DNA from: Actinomycetota bacterium | Lineage (GTDB): Bacteria; Actinomycetota; Acidimicrobiia; Acidimicrobiales; Ilumatobacteraceae | Direction of reading: 5' to 3' | NCBI GenBank assembly: GCA_016700055.1 | Contig: CP064997.1 | Coordinates: forward strand, 1,922,001-1,986,000 | DNA: 64,000 nt | Shown: positions 7,197-15,833 of the stretch, piece after piece | How positions within the stretch are numbered: the stretch's first letter is position 1 | Layout: each line of letters begins with the position of its first letter | Program-made: the position numbers and the translations under genes | The notes under the pieces: model-generated | The model's database searches: none | Told to the model about the DNA's origin: nothing | Seen by the model: only the letters and a program-made list of their open reading frames with translations

Positions 7197-7944
7197 CCGC
7201 CTCGACGTAGAGGGTGCCGTTGCGCCGCTCGGGCGAGTCAGGGGCCGGTCGTACGCGCGACTCGCCGAACGCTCGTTCCTCGACGTGCTCGAAGCCGACC
7301 TCTTCCAGCACGAGGCGGAAGGTCGACATGTCCCACAGCGATGCGTGGCCGTAGGAGTACACGAGCTCGTTGAGCGCGAACAGCGGTGCGGGGCGACCGG
7401 GGCGGATGTCGTCGAGGAAGGTGTCCCGCTCGATGTAGCTCCGGAAGTGCTCACGGAAGTCGGGGACGCCGATCCTGAGCACCCCACCCGGAGCCAGCAT
7501 GTCGTGGCACTCCCGAAGGAAGTCGAGCGCGTCGCTCAACGGGAGGTGTTCGAGGAAGTGCTCGTGGAAGATCGCGGTGGCGGAGCCCGCCTCCACGGGC
7601 AGCGGTCGGCGGAGGTCCCAGACGAGGTCGGCCTGGCCGCCGGCCAGATCGATGTTCACCCATCCTGGGATGCGGCACTCGCCGCAGCCGAGATGGAGGC
7701 GCAGCTCACCGTCGGTCGGTCGTAGGGTCCTTCGCTGCGCGAGCATCGCCGTTCTCGTCACCAGCACTCGAGCGCGCTGGAGCATCGCATCGGGCATCGC
7801 TCGTACGACGACTCGCCGCCACCCGCGGTAGCTCTGATCGGGCGCCCCGCGCAGGTCGCCCTCCGGAGGGAACCGCCACCGGTTCAGCTGCTCGAGGTAG
7901 CCCGCGATCGACGGCACGGGCGATCGGGTGTCGGAGGTGGCCAC
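7159..7944 (-). CDS. Class I SAM-dependent methyltransferase
   Basis: A 261-aa protein with a Methyltransf_11-type fold. The SAM-binding motif I is LRLHLGCGECRIPGWVNIDL (about 82-101), followed by the acidic region ADLVWDLRRPLP, the FHEHFLEHLP segment typical of this subgroup, and LAPGGVLRIGVPDF. Such proteins are often found in glycan or secondary-metabolite clusters, but the neighbours here do not fix a substrate. It starts at an ATG (MATSDTRSPV), is soluble and looks complete. Confidence 0.85.
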   Translation of the reverse strand: MATSDTRSPVPSIAGYLEQLNRWRFPPEGDLRGAPDQSYRGWRRVVVRAMPDAMLQRARVLVTRTAMLAQRRTLRPTDGELRLHLGCGECRIPGWVNIDLAGGQADLVWDLRRPLPVEAGSATAIFHEHFLEHLPLSDALDFLRECHDMLAPGGVLRIGVPDFREHFRSYIERDTFLDDIRPGRPAPLFALNELVYSYGHASLWDMSTFRLVLEEVGFEHVEERAFGESRVRPAPDSPERRNGTLYVEAVKPGAAPPPSST

Positions 7945-7977
7945 CCGCCCGAACCTATCGCCGCGCCAACCCCACGC

Positions 7978-8706
7978 TCAGCGCTCGCGCGTCGCCTGGT
8001 GGTCGTCGAAGCGGGCGACGCCGTCGCGGAAGCCGTCCGCGAAGATCGTCTGGCGGCCGAGCTCCTCCTCGATGGCGAGGGCCTCCTCGATCGGGAGGCC
8101 GAGGCCGGCGTAGACGCTCTTGCGGTCGTTGACCACGCCGAGCCACGGGAACGACGCGATCTCGCCGGCCAGCGCGACCGCGGTCGCGAGTGCCTCACCG
8201 TCGGGCACCACACGGTTCACGAAGCCGATGCGCTCGGCCTCCTCGGCGCCGATCTCGCGACCGGTGAGGATGAGGTCGAGGGCGCGACCGAGCCCGACGA
8301 TCTGCGGGAGCCGGTACGTGCCGCCGTCGATGAGCGGCACGCCCCAGCGGCGTTCGAGGCAGCCGATGCGCGCGGAGGCGCCGGCCACCCGCAGGTCGCA
8401 CCACGCGGCCAGCTCCACGCCGCCGGCCACGCACCAGCCTTCGATCGCCGCGATCACGGGCTTGCCGAGCTGGAGGCGGGTGGGTCCGAGAGGGCCGCTG
8501 TCGCGCAGGCGGGAGGTCGCGGAGGTTCGCGCCCGCCGAGAACGCCTGCTCGTCGCCGGTGAGCACGGCCACGCGCAGCGACTCGTCGGCGTCGAAGGCC
8601 ACGAACGTGTCGTGCAGTCGCTCCGCTGTCTCGCTGTCACGGCGTTGCGCACGTGGCCCTGGTCGATGCGCACAACCACCACGCCGTCGGGCAGCTCTGA
8701 GCTCAT
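7978..8706 (-). CDS. Enoyl-CoA hydratase/isomerase (crotonase), two frameshifts
   Basis: A crotonase-fold protein for acyl-CoA metabolism. The start MSSELPDGVVVVRIDQ is in one frame. AFDADESLRVAVLTGDEQ and AFSAGANLRDL, the CoA-binding oxyanion segment, are in a second. GKPVIAAIEGWCVAGGVELA, RRWGVPLIDGGTYRLPQIVG and GREIGAEEAERIGFVNRVV return to the first. Two compensating indels lie near 8510 and 8630. The C-terminal part with helix ASFPWLGVVNDRKSVY is intact. The frameshifts may be sequencing errors, since the protein sequence is otherwise well conserved. Confidence 0.8.
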   Translation of the reverse strand: MSSELPDGVVVVRIDQGHVRNAVTARQRSDCTTRSWPSTPTSRCAWPCSPATSRRSRRARTSATSRLRDSGPLGPTRLQLGKPVIAAIEGWCVAGGVELAAWCDLRVAGASARIGCLERRWGVPLIDGGTYRLPQIVGLGRALDLILTGREIGAEEAERIGFVNRVVPDGEALATAVALAGEIASFPWLGVVNDRKSVYAGLGLPIEEALAIEEELGRQTIFADGFRDGVARFDDHQATRER

Positions 8707-8751
8707 CGGGCGACGGTAGCGAAGTCGCTCCGCTTGGCTACCGTCCGCGTG

Positions 8752-9483
8752 ATGAGGGTGATCTCGGGGTCGGCGCGCGGTCGCAAGCTCGTCGCGCCGG
8801 AGCGATCGACCACTCGCCCCACGTCCGACCGTGTGCGGGAGGCCACGTTCAACGCCATCGGCAGCCTCGGCGCCGTGCAGGAGGCCGCGGTGCTCGACCT
8901 CTTCGCCGGGAGCGGGGCGATGGGGATCGAGGCCCTCTCGCGCGGTGCCGCGCGCGCCACCTTCGTCGACCACGACCTCGCGGCCCGTCGCGCCATCGAG
9001 GCGAACCTGACGTCGTGCGGGCTGACGCACGCCGCCGAGGTGGTCGCGGCGACCGCCGAGCAGTTCCTCGCCGGCGCGGGGCGGCAGCGGCGGGCGGCGT
9101 TCAGCCTCGTCGCGGCGGTGGTCGTTGCCGTCGGGATCACCCTCACCGAGGAGCCGGACCCGTTCCTCGGCGGGCTGCGCCTCCACGCGACGGTCATCCC
9201 GGTCATCGAAGCTGTGATCGCCGTCAGCATGACGCTGTGGATCACCGATTGTGTCCGTCGCAGGTGGGATCGGGCCTCGACGCTCACGCACGCCGCGGCG
9301 AGCGCGTCGTTCGCCGCGTACCTGCTACACGCGCCCATCACCATCGCGCTCTCGGCCGCGCTCAGTGACGTCGGAGTGCCGGCGGAGCTGAAGTTCCTGG
9401 CCGTTTTCGCCGCCACAGTGTTCGCGTCGTTCGGGTTGGGATGGCTTCACACCCGCTCGCACGTCGGTGGCCGCATCTTGTGA
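8752..9483 (+). CDS. Chimeric ORF: N-terminal RsmD joined to acyltransferase-3 tail
   Basis: Residues 1 to about 115, from the ATG at 8752, are the start of RsmD, the 16S rRNA guanine-N2 methyltransferase: MRVISGSARGRKL, TRPTSDRVREATFNAIGSL, and SAM motif VLDLFAGSGAMGIEALSRGA. After about AEQFLAGAG the sequence changes in frame to four hydrophobic helices (ITLTEEPDPFLGG, VIPVIEAVIAVSMTLWITD, SFAAYLLHAPITIALSAAL, FLAVFAATVFASFGLGW). These match the C-terminal end of OafA-like acyltransferase-3 proteins. The RsmD part lacks its catalytic NPPY region, so it cannot be a working methyltransferase. A second full rsmD may exist elsewhere. Confidence 0.7.
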   Translation: MRVISGSARGRKLVAPERSTTRPTSDRVREATFNAIGSLGAVQEAAVLDLFAGSGAMGIEALSRGAARATFVDHDLAARRAIEANLTSCGLTHAAEVVAATAEQFLAGAGRQRRAAFSLVAAVVVAVGITLTEEPDPFLGGLRLHATVIPVIEAVIAVSMTLWITDCVRRRWDRASTLTHAAASASFAAYLLHAPITIALSAALSDVGVPAELKFLAVFAATVFASFGLGWLHTRSHVGGRIL

Positions 9484-9494
9484 AGGAGGTCGAC

Positions 9495-9710
9495 ATGACG
9501 CTTCGTACCGCTCATCAGGAGGTCCGCAAGGCCATCGGCTGGTTCATCGCCGGAGGAGTCGTCCTCGTCGCCATGCTCGGCATGTGGTGGCTCGTCGAGG
9601 AGACGAACGAAGAAGGCACCCATGACGCCGAGCTCCTCCCCTTCTTCGCGCTGATTCCCCTGTCGATCGGTGCCTACCACCTGGTCCGATCGCGCTTGCG
9701 GCACAGCTGA
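9495..9710 (+). CDS. Small two-helix membrane protein
   Basis: A 71-aa protein starting at the ATG of MTLRTAHQEV, which has a perfect ribosome site (AAGGAGG) eight bases upstream. It has two hydrophobic helices (IGWFIAGGVVLVAMLGMWWL and LLPFFALIPLSIGAYHLV) separated by an acidic loop (EETNEEGTHDAE). No family is recognised. The gene lies 12 bp after the chimeric ORF and runs up to the duplicated segment at 9711. Confidence 0.55.
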   Translation: MTLRTAHQEVRKAIGWFIAGGVVLVAMLGMWWLVEETNEEGTHDAELLPFFALIPLSIGAYHLVRSRLRHS

Positions 9711-9993
9711 ACCGGAAGGACGTCTACCGGGCTTGACCCCTCTCGCAGCCCATGCGGACAGGGGCAGCGCACCGGCTCGTGGGTCACGTGGGGAGGGGTT
9801 GCTGGCCTCGTTGGGCTCGTAGGACGGCGGTGTCGTCGGAGCGCCGCCGTGTGTCGTTGCGGACGTCGATGCCCAGCACGATGTCGGGGACGTCGCTGCG
9901 CGGCGCGTCGAGTGGGATCGGCTCCCCGAACACGTCGCGCAGCCACAGGGTGCGTTCGCTGAACCAGTAACGGAGCATCGTGACGTCGCCGCC
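9711..9993. repeat. Second copy of the 283-bp duplicated segment
   Basis: It matches 6290-6571 with scattered substitutions and one small indel. It starts with the last codons of a RelE-like toxin (a remnant here, with no toxin gene in front) and covers the 3' end of the unknown gene on the minus strand. Confidence 0.85.
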
Positions 9994-10830
9994 GGCGAGA
10001 TCAGACACGTAGCCCTCAGAGGTGAGGAACCCGGCCCACGTCAGGTGCACACCGTCGTAGTCTGCGGCGACTGCCGCCCAGTCCGGTACCAGGCGATGCC
10101 GCATCCGGGTTCTGGCCGCGTGCTGGCCGTCGATGGTGAGCAGCACGTCGAGGTCCGAGCGGTGTTGGTTGAGCCCGGGGAGCTCCCACCCGGTGTAGCC
10201 GTGTGCAGTGGCCGGGTACGTGGTGACGAGGCACACCCAGTCACCGGGGCGATGGATCTCGAACACCTTGACAGGTCGCTCGATCGGCAGGTGCCAGCGA
10301 GTGACAGGGTCGGGCTCGAGCTCCCACGCCGATAGTAAGTCTCGATGGACCTCCGGTGGCGGGTCCGACACCGTCCATATCCCGCCGAACGTGAACTGGC
10401 CGGACTCGTAGACGTCGTCGAAGCGACGGAACCGAGGCCGCGTGAAGAACTCTCGGTCGGGTGAGCCGCTGTGCCACCACTGCTGGACGACTGGGTCCAG
10501 CGCCGCGTGCGCGATGGCTCCGAACCGCTCGGAGATCTCCTCGGCCACCCCTCGTCGGCCGGCGGCCTCGAGGTAGGCGGCAGCCAGGTTCGCCGGTGAC
10601 TCCGACATCCACGGACCAGCCCGGAACAGGCCCGCCTCGACCGCTGCGCTGAGCAGCTCGCCCCACGTCGTATCGCCCAACACCGTTGCCGTGTCGGCGA
10701 ACACCCGGCCACGACGAGGGGGCATCCCCGGCATCCACACGTCGTTCATCCGTCGATCGACGAGCTCGGCCAATACCGACACACCCACCGGTGCCGCCAG
10801 CAACGCCTCAACGAACCTGTGGTCCAACAC
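9784..10830 (-). CDS. Unrecognised protein of about 348 aa
   Basis: I do not recognise this protein. It starts best at the GTG of VLDHRFVEALLAAP (10830); a TTG nine codons upstream is possible. It appears soluble and mixed alpha/beta, with Trp-rich segments (QQWWHSGSPDREFF, FTFGGIWTVSDPPP, HLTWAGFLTSEGY). There is no signal peptide or membrane helix. The reading frame is long and codon use looks normal for the window, so it should be a real gene. Its last 70 codons are duplicated at 6290-6571. Confidence 0.6.
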   Translation of the reverse strand: MLDHRFVEALLAAPVGVSVLAELVDRRMNDVWMPGMPPRRGRVFADTATVLGDTTWGELLSAAVEAGLFRAGPWMSESPANLAAAYLEAAGRRGVAEEISERFGAIAHAALDPVVQQWWHSGSPDREFFTRPRFRRFDDVYESGQFTFGGIWTVSDPPPEVHRDLLSAWELEPDPVTRWHLPIERPVKVFEIHRPGDWVCLVTTYPATAHGYTGWELPGLNQHRSDLDVLLTIDGQHAARTRMRHRLVPDWAAVAADYDGVHLTWAGFLTSEGYVSDLAGGDVTMLRYWFSERTLWLRDVFGEPIPLDAPRSDVPDIVLGIDVRNDTRRRSDDTAVLRAQRGQQPLPT

Positions 10831-10881
10831 CGCAGCGACCGTACAAGGCCACCGCAACTACCCCGCCGATAACACCGCCGG

Positions 10882-11187
10882 TCACCGGCACTCAATTGCA
10901 TCCGTGACCGCCGGCGTGAGCGTCGTCGGTGCCACGGTCCAGCCGCACTCGACCGGGACGGCGGCGTCCAGTGCCTGATCGGATCGAATGTCTTCGCCGC
11001 AATGCGTCTCACTCGTGAAGCACGGCTTCTCAGATTCGTCACCCTCCGTTGGACTCTGTGAGGCGATGGCGCAATCGTCCGGGTTGTACTCCTGGCGCGC
11101 GATCACCGAGCGCACCGCTCCACCGTGAGCACGGATCAGGTCGTGGAGCGTTTGGCTCGGCTGGTCGCGGTCGTCGTCGGTGCCCAC
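10882..11187 (-). pseudogene. Remnant with ECF sigma N-terminus and unrelated tail
   Basis: A 101-aa frame begins DRDQPSQTLHDLIRAHG then GAVRSVIARQEYNPDD. This resembles the N-terminus of the sigma factor at 34859-35494 (DREQTLRALIGAHGLTVRAV). After about 38 residues, where sigma region 2 should continue, it becomes a Cys-containing sequence (KPCFTSETHCGEDIR, VECGWTVAP) of the kind seen in the secreted proteins here. It looks like a deletion product of a third sigma-containing locus. No promoter motif of the window's type is found upstream. Confidence 0.45.
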
Positions 11188-11266
11188 CGGTCCCCGCCTT
11201 TGGTGGCGCGAGGTGTCTCAGGCCAGCGGAGCCTGTATGCAGCAATAAGGCCGGCGGCGACAGCTC

Positions 11267-12214
11267 CTAACCACTCGCCATTGCAATGATTGATCTCTGG
11301 CGATCGGCGATCGCTGTCAGGAGTTCCGGGTACGCCTCGAGCAACTCCAGTTGGATCGCGCTCTCGACGGCGCTCGCTCGGTCTTCGAAGGCGACTGCCG
11401 CGCGGCACTGGAGATCAGCCTTCGCGACCAGCTCCTCCTCTGGAGAGGGGCGAGGTGATGGCCAATCTCGGTTCATCATGTGAGTCGGGGAGGTTGCGTC
11501 GAAACCAGCGGCGGCGAGACAGCTCGACCACTCGGCTAGCAGTGGCGCTAGCCGCTCATCCGACCAGAGTCGGACGAGAGAATCTCGTGACAGCAGATCG
11601 GCGCGCGTTTCAAGCTCGACGAAGTCGAAATACTCGTCGGCAGAACCGAAGATCCCCACCACTGCCTGCCCTACGCACCCATCGCCGACTCTGCTGGTGC
11701 GAAGTGGACGTCCGCTGAGATCGTTGAACGTCCGTTCCTCGACTGTCGTGCCCTGGAGGGCCTGCTGCAGAACAGCGGCGTCAACGCCGGATGGGACGGG
11801 CTCGATGACTGTGTCGCCCTCCTCGCGATCAAACCCATATCCCGTGATTCCGCCGGCTGTAGCACTCGGTGCTCCGTACCGTCGGCGGATCAAGCTCGTG
11901 TCGTCTGGGACACTCCGAGAAGATGCGGGCGGCGCTGCGTAGTCGAATCCACGGTCGGTCATGCAAGCTTCGATAGCACGGGCTTGGAGAACTTCCAGCG
12001 CTGCATGGAACCTGTAGGACTCAGCCAGAAACGGCAACAGAGGGAGTGTCGGGGCATCTGACTTGGGCAGCGTAGAAGTACTCGACACGATCGACGTCGA
12101 TGACGACGTGGTGTCGGTGCCACCCTGACGATCTTGCTCGCTGACCTGGCTGCTCGAGGTAGAGCAGCCTGCGATCGAGAACGCTAGCAAGCCGACTGCC
12201 AGCGACCTCAGCAA
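11267..12214 (-). CDS. Lipoprotein of the five-copy paralogous family (copy 2)
   Basis: A 315-aa predicted lipoprotein. A TTG start at 12214 overlaps the last codons of the secreted-protein gene upstream by seven bases. The signal peptide is short (MLRSLAVGLLAFSIAGC), with SIAG-C as lipobox, followed by a Ser/Thr-rich linker. Family motifs are EACMTDRGFDYAAP, EWSSCLAAAGFDATSP and AKADLQCRAAVAFED. The C-terminal helix ESAIQLELLEAYPELL is close to that of copy 3. It is expected on the outer face of the membrane. No function is known. It is co-transcribed with 12208-12693 from the site at 12727-12751. Confidence 0.75.
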   Translation of the reverse strand: MLRSLAVGLLAFSIAGCSTSSSQVSEQDRQGGTDTTSSSTSIVSSTSTLPKSDAPTLPLLPFLAESYRFHAALEVLQARAIEACMTDRGFDYAAPPASSRSVPDDTSLIRRRYGAPSATAGGITGYGFDREEGDTVIEPVPSGVDAAVLQQALQGTTVEERTFNDLSGRPLRTSRVGDGCVGQAVVGIFGSADEYFDFVELETRADLLSRDSLVRLWSDERLAPLLAEWSSCLAAAGFDATSPTHMMNRDWPSPRPSPEEELVAKADLQCRAAVAFEDRASAVESAIQLELLEAYPELLTAIADRQRSIIAMASG

Positions 12215-12693
12215 CTAGTCACGTCCCAGCGGGCGAAGCTTCGCAGGTTGTTGCTGCTGCTCGGATACAACGTGTCGCCAGTGTAGAGATAGGTTCCAGT
12301 TCCTGAGTAACAAGTTCCCGTCCAGACCCTGATCGTGTAGGTCGGGAGATTGTTCGTTACTCGGTACGTGTTGGCTGACGAGCCGCTGAGATTGCCGACG
12401 ATGTAGTCATCGAGATACTTGTCCTGGTAGAACCCGGAGTAGCTTCGAAGATCGGAATCTCTGGTCGGTGTTCCGTTGCTGTAGGACAAGCTGCCCCCAA
12501 GCCAGCGGCAGAAGTTGACGTATCCCGCGTACTGGAGGCCGCCGCAGTTCGTCGTCGATGCGGAACTCCGCGACCACGTGGTCTGGTCGGCCGCCGACGC
12601 CGGCACACCGATTGCTAGCAGGCTGGACACGAGAACGGTGGCCAACCCGCAGCGCCGCCACCGACGACGGGATTCTGTTGCGTTCCTATCCAT
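12208..12693 (-). CDS. Small secreted protein coupled to lipoprotein copy 2
   Basis: A 161-aa protein from the ATG of MDRNATESRRRW, which has an excellent ribosome site (AAAGGAGGAGCG). A basic N-terminus leads into the hydrophobic signal CGLATVLVSSLLAIG and an ASAAD cleavage region. The mature part is Ser/Thr/Tyr/Asn rich with Cys at NCGGLQ, NFCRWL, GTCYSG and the C-terminal VTSC. This again suggests an extracellular disulfide-bonded beta protein. The segment YLYTGDTLYP resembles YLYTGSSYTGNTL of 14493-15057. The family is not recognised. Confidence 0.65.
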   Translation of the reverse strand: MDRNATESRRRWRRCGLATVLVSSLLAIGVPASAADQTTWSRSSASTTNCGGLQYAGYVNFCRWLGGSLSYSNGTPTRDSDLRSYSGFYQDKYLDDYIVGNLSGSSANTYRVTNNLPTYTIRVWTGTCYSGTGTYLYTGDTLYPSSSNNLRSFARWDVTSC

Positions 12694-12726
12694 CGCTCCT
12701 CCTTTGGATGCTCCTCTAAGCGTTAA

Positions 12727-12751
12727 GTGTCGAGTCGCCAGCGATTGTGCC
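12727..12751 (-). promoter_or_regulatory. ECF-type promoter, variant -35 (GGCACA-N13-CGACAC)
   Basis: The -10-like CGACACTT and the 13-base spacing are exact; the -35-like element has C in place of A at its third base. It lies 33 bp upstream of the start of the secreted protein at 12693, on the same strand. Confidence 0.65.
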
Positions 12752-13064
12752 TCTGGAGCCGGCGTCCTCACGCGAGATCACGACCACCGTCATCTGCTGG
12801 CGTCGATCGACCGGTCGTAGCAGACGCTGTCTCCTCGATCGCGAACACGTGCCTCCTCCGCTGCCCATCGGACCGGCACCTCGGCAGGGCCGACCCGTCG
12901 GGGGTCGGTGTCGGCGATGGCTGAAGGCTGGGCAAACCACCCCGCTACCTGGCGACCGCTCCACTACGGTGCGGGCATGCGCCGACGATGGTGACCTGCC
13001 CGTGCTCCTCCCGGACGACCGACCCGTTCCGTCGTGTCCGTCGTCCATCTGAGGAGATCTCCCC
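12752..13064. other. Intergenic stretch without a recognised gene
   Basis: This divergent region lies between the secreted-protein promoter (minus) and the MFS gene (plus). I see no credible coding frame. A GAGGAG ribosome site 10 bases before 13065 belongs to the MFS gene. Confidence 0.5.
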
Positions 13065-14256
13065 ATGTCCGTTCACTCGGCGCCTCGCGCCGTGCTCACC
13101 GCCGGCATTGGCGTGGTCCGATGCGCGCTCGTCGTCCGATTGCTCGACGAGTGGTGGTCGTACCTGCCTGCCGGCACCATCGACGACCAGGTCGGCGACC
13201 TCGGCCTGTCGTACGGCCAGTCGGGCTGGCTGCTCGCGCTGTTGACACTCGGCGGGCTGGTCGGCTCGCCCGTGGCTGCCCTTGCCGACCGTGGACACCG
13301 CCGGGTGCTCGCCGTTGGCGGCACCTTGACCATCGCGGTCGCGCTGATGGCCTTCGCGGCAGCCGCTCCGTTCCCGGTGCTCGTCGTCGCCGCGCTCGCT
13401 CTCGGCGGCGCGAAGCGACGTGATGCTGCGCCCCCTCGAGTCGTCTCTCGCCGAACTGGCCGATGGTCGGCTCGATCGCCTCCTCGGCCGCCAGCACCTG
13501 ATCACCTGGCTCGGCGACTTCGTGTCGCCCGCACTGCTGGCCCTCGGCGCGGCCACCGTGCTCGGCTGGCGCGGCGTGTTCGCGCTGACCGCCGCAGTGT
13601 TCGTCGGGTTCGCTTTCGTGCTCGTCGCGGTGCGCTTCCCGTCGCCGCCGAGCGGTGACGACGAGGACGAGATCGCCGGATCTGTCCGCGCGATCCTGCG
13701 CCACCCGGAGCTGTGGTGGCTGACCGGTGCCGAGTTCGTGCTGCTACCGCTCGACGAGACCTTCCTCGGCTTCGCTGTCGCACGATCGGCCGCCGACGGG
13801 TCGAGCGCAGCCGCGCAACTCCTCGCCGGTGGTGTGGTGGCCGGCGGCATCGCCGGGTCGCTGGTGATCTCCCGCCGCGGCCTCGACCGCCGTCGGGTGT
13901 CGATCGGGTGTGCGCTGGTGGTGATCGGAGCGGTGACGGTGGCGGCTCTGCCGGCGATGCTCGCCCAGATGGTCGGCTTCGCGGCGCTCGGGTACGGCAC
14001 CGCGGTGGTGTGGGCGAAGGTGCACCACCGCAGCCTGACGCTGATGCCGCACCGGTCGGCCACGGTGCCGACGATGGTGGGACTGCTCAGCACGCCGGCG
14101 CTTGTGATCCCGGTGGCGATGGGTGTCGTCGCGGACGAAGCGTCGATCACCGCTGCGCTGGCGGGGGCGGCTGCGCTCTCCGTGCTGCTCGCGGCTGCGG
14201 TGTTGCGTCTCGGTGGTGACACCGTCGCGGCCGACGAGCTTGACGAGCTCGACTGA
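13065..14256 (+). CDS. MFS transporter, one frameshift
   Basis: A major facilitator superfamily protein, probably an exporter. The first part (MSVHSAPRAVL to about 13410) has helices 1-4, including LALLTLGGLVGSPVAALADR with the RGHRR loop typical of MFS loop 2-3. The frame then moves by one base at GCGAAGCGAC. Removing one A restores LGGASDVMLRPLESSL, and the second frame continues to the stop at 14256 (helices around FGWRG-like LGWRGVFALTAAVFVGFAF, GGVVAGGIAGSLVIS, LVVIGAVTVAALPAM). The gene is probably intact in the organism. Its last 110 bp and 35 bp beyond the stop are duplicated at 17130-17286. Confidence 0.75.
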
Positions 14257-14291
14257 TCGACGTGGCAGACCAGAGACCACTATCCGACGCA
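14143..14291. repeat. MFS 3' end, copy A of a two-copy repeat
   Basis: It is highly similar to 17130-17286, from the codons for the last MFS helix through the stop and about 35 bp beyond. The other copy has an extra tandem TGATCGAC after the stop. Confidence 0.85.
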
Positions 14292-14294
14292 CCT

Positions 14295-14369
14295 TCCAGC
14301 TCGATCCGCGTGCATGGCGGTTCTCCGACGACCAGTCCCGATGATCCAACTGCTGGGCCAGAACGCTCG
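14295..14369 (+). pseudogene. 75-bp fragment of the hydrolase at 17380-19396
   Basis: It matches 19191-19265 (coding for the segment around AWRFSD in the hydrolase C-terminal domain) with about a dozen differences. It follows within four bases of the MFS repeat, so two unrelated gene pieces are joined here. It has no start codon and no function of its own. Confidence 0.75.
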
Positions 14370-14492
14370 ACGTGCGTCCTCGTGGGGGGTTGGTCGTGCT
14401 CGTGGGCGGGGGTGCTTGACGTCACACGACGTGGCCGCCACAGAAGACCAATTTCTTGCTGGCGCCGCCGACCAGGGCCGAGCCTCAGGGAT

Positions 14493-15057
14493 TCATTTGA
14501 CTACTCGGCCACCAGCCGGGGAGTCAGGTGGTAGACACTGCTCCGGTATCCCAGCCAGCCAGCATCGAGGGGACGAAACGCTAGCGTTTGTGTTGCCGGG
14601 GTAAACGGTTCCTCCGCTGGTGGTGTCGTAAAAGCGGGCCGAGCACGGTCCGATCTGGTAGCTCGACGTGACGTTGCTGAATCCGTATGGCGACAGGCTG
14701 ATCGTCACTCCACGTGCTCAACGCCAAGGTGTTCCCGGTGTAACTGCTGCCGGTGTAGAGGTAGAGGGGCCCTCCCCACCCGACCAAGAGCACCAGTGGC
14801 TGAGTGTCCAGCTCTTCAACGCGGTTCATCTCCCCCTTTGTGCGATAGCAACGAGTGCCATCGTCGTCGCTGAGACACGCGTGTGCGTCGCCCCACCCGT
14901 CGGCCAGCCGAATCCGGCCGCCTTCGAATGACGCGACGACACTCTCTGGTGCGATAGCGAGATCAGCAGCGGTCGCGGTCGGCGCGAGCGCGATCGTCGC
15001 CAGTGCGGCGATCAGGGTCGCAACGATGCTGTGCATCACGGTCCGGGGGTTCTTCAT
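14493..15057 (-). CDS. Secreted crystallin-like (I36-like) protein, one frameshift
   Basis: The ATG at 15057 begins a signal peptide (MHSIVATLIAALATIALAPT with a TATAAD cleavage region). The mature part has Cys pairs (HACLSDDDGTRCYR), then PLYLYTGSSYTGNTLALST. After a one-base shift near 14710 it continues ISLSPYGFSNVTSSYQIG, PCSARFYDTTSGGTVYPGN and SPRCW. The Y-[LF]-Y-x-x-x-x-Y-x-G and SNVTSSYQIG patterns resemble beta/gamma-crystallin or peptidase-inhibitor I36 folds. It starts 20 bp after the anti-sigma-like gene and is probably its operon partner. The assignment is tentative; secretion is well supported. Confidence 0.55.
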
Positions 15058-15077
15058 GGGCTGTCTCCTTGTTTGGT

Positions 15078-15833
15078 TTAGAGTTCGTGAACCGTCACCG
15101 TTCGTGCAGCGCTGTCAACGGCTGTCTTACCGCAGACACCTTCCTCGCTGCCCGGTTCGATAACGACCTCCCATCCCTCGATCCCCGTCTCGTCGAGGAT
15201 GCCACGGGCCTGTGGGACGACCTCACCGACGGGCTGGCAGGCGGCGAGGTTGATCTCTTGTGCCAATCGGTCCTGCAATTCGACGATGGCCTGGTTCACT
15301 GGCGTGAGATCTGGGTCGGCGGGCTGCAGACCAAGCTCTTGGCACACCGACTCGGGGCCCGGAAAGACATTGACAGCTCCCCGGGGGTCGACGCAGGAAG
15401 CCAGTTCTGGAACGTCGACCGAATGCTCGTGCGACTCAAAGCGACCGGCCGCCCACAGAGCACGGCATCCTTCGATCGGATCCTGGCCCGGCTGGAGAAC
15501 AATCGCGTTGGCGTCCACTCGTGCTTCGGCCCGACACACAACGCCAGCCTCGGGGGCCGACGGTTGCCCTGACCGAATCAGCGCTGCGGCACCGACCGCA
15601 CCACCGACGACGACTGCGACCACGCACGCCCCGCCGACAACCCGGCGTCGCTGCCGGCCCGACCGAAGCGGACGGGGCGGGTCACCTGCGATGATTCCCT
15701 CGATGATCGCCTCGACGTTGTCAACATCAGCGTCCGAACTCTGCAGCTCGGCGTAGTGCCAAACCTCAGGGTGCCGGCGAATCCAGACCGCAAGGTCCTC
15801 GTCGGAGAAGGGTGAATCGGGCAGGTCACTCAT
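15078..15833 (-). CDS. Putative anti-sigma factor with extracellular Cys domain (module copy A)
   Basis: A 251-aa single-pass membrane protein and paralogue of 34101-34862. The cytoplasmic N-terminus has FSDEDLAVWIRRHPEVWHYA, then a basic segment (RSGRQRRR), one TM helix (VVGGACVVAVVVGGAVGAAA) and an outer domain with GVVCRAEA, ECRALWAAGRF-type EGCRALWAAGRF, LASCVDP, SVCQELG, AACQP and VCGKTAVDSA. I use the ATG at 15833 because it overlaps the sigma-gene stop (GATGAGTGA). The class V-like gene order and topology suggest that it holds the sigma factor at the membrane, but it lacks the usual zinc-binding anti-sigma signature. That role is inferred. Confidence 0.65.
   Translation of the reverse strand: MSDLPDSPFSDEDLAVWIRRHPEVWHYAELQSSDADVDNVEAIIEGIIAGDPPRPLRSGRQRRRVVGGACVVAVVVGGAVGAAALIRSGQPSAPEAGVVCRAEARVDANAIVLQPGQDPIEGCRALWAAGRFESHEHSVDVPELASCVDPRGAVNVFPGPESVCQELGLQPADPDLTPVNQAIVELQDRLAQEINLAACQPVGEVVPQARGILDETGIEGWEVVIEPGSEEGVCGKTAVDSAARTVTVHEL

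Noticed and set aside
11188..11266. A GAGACACCT element upstream of the sigma remnant as a ninth promoter
   Set aside because: The base 19 positions upstream begins TACAGG, not GGAACA, so spacing and -35 fail.
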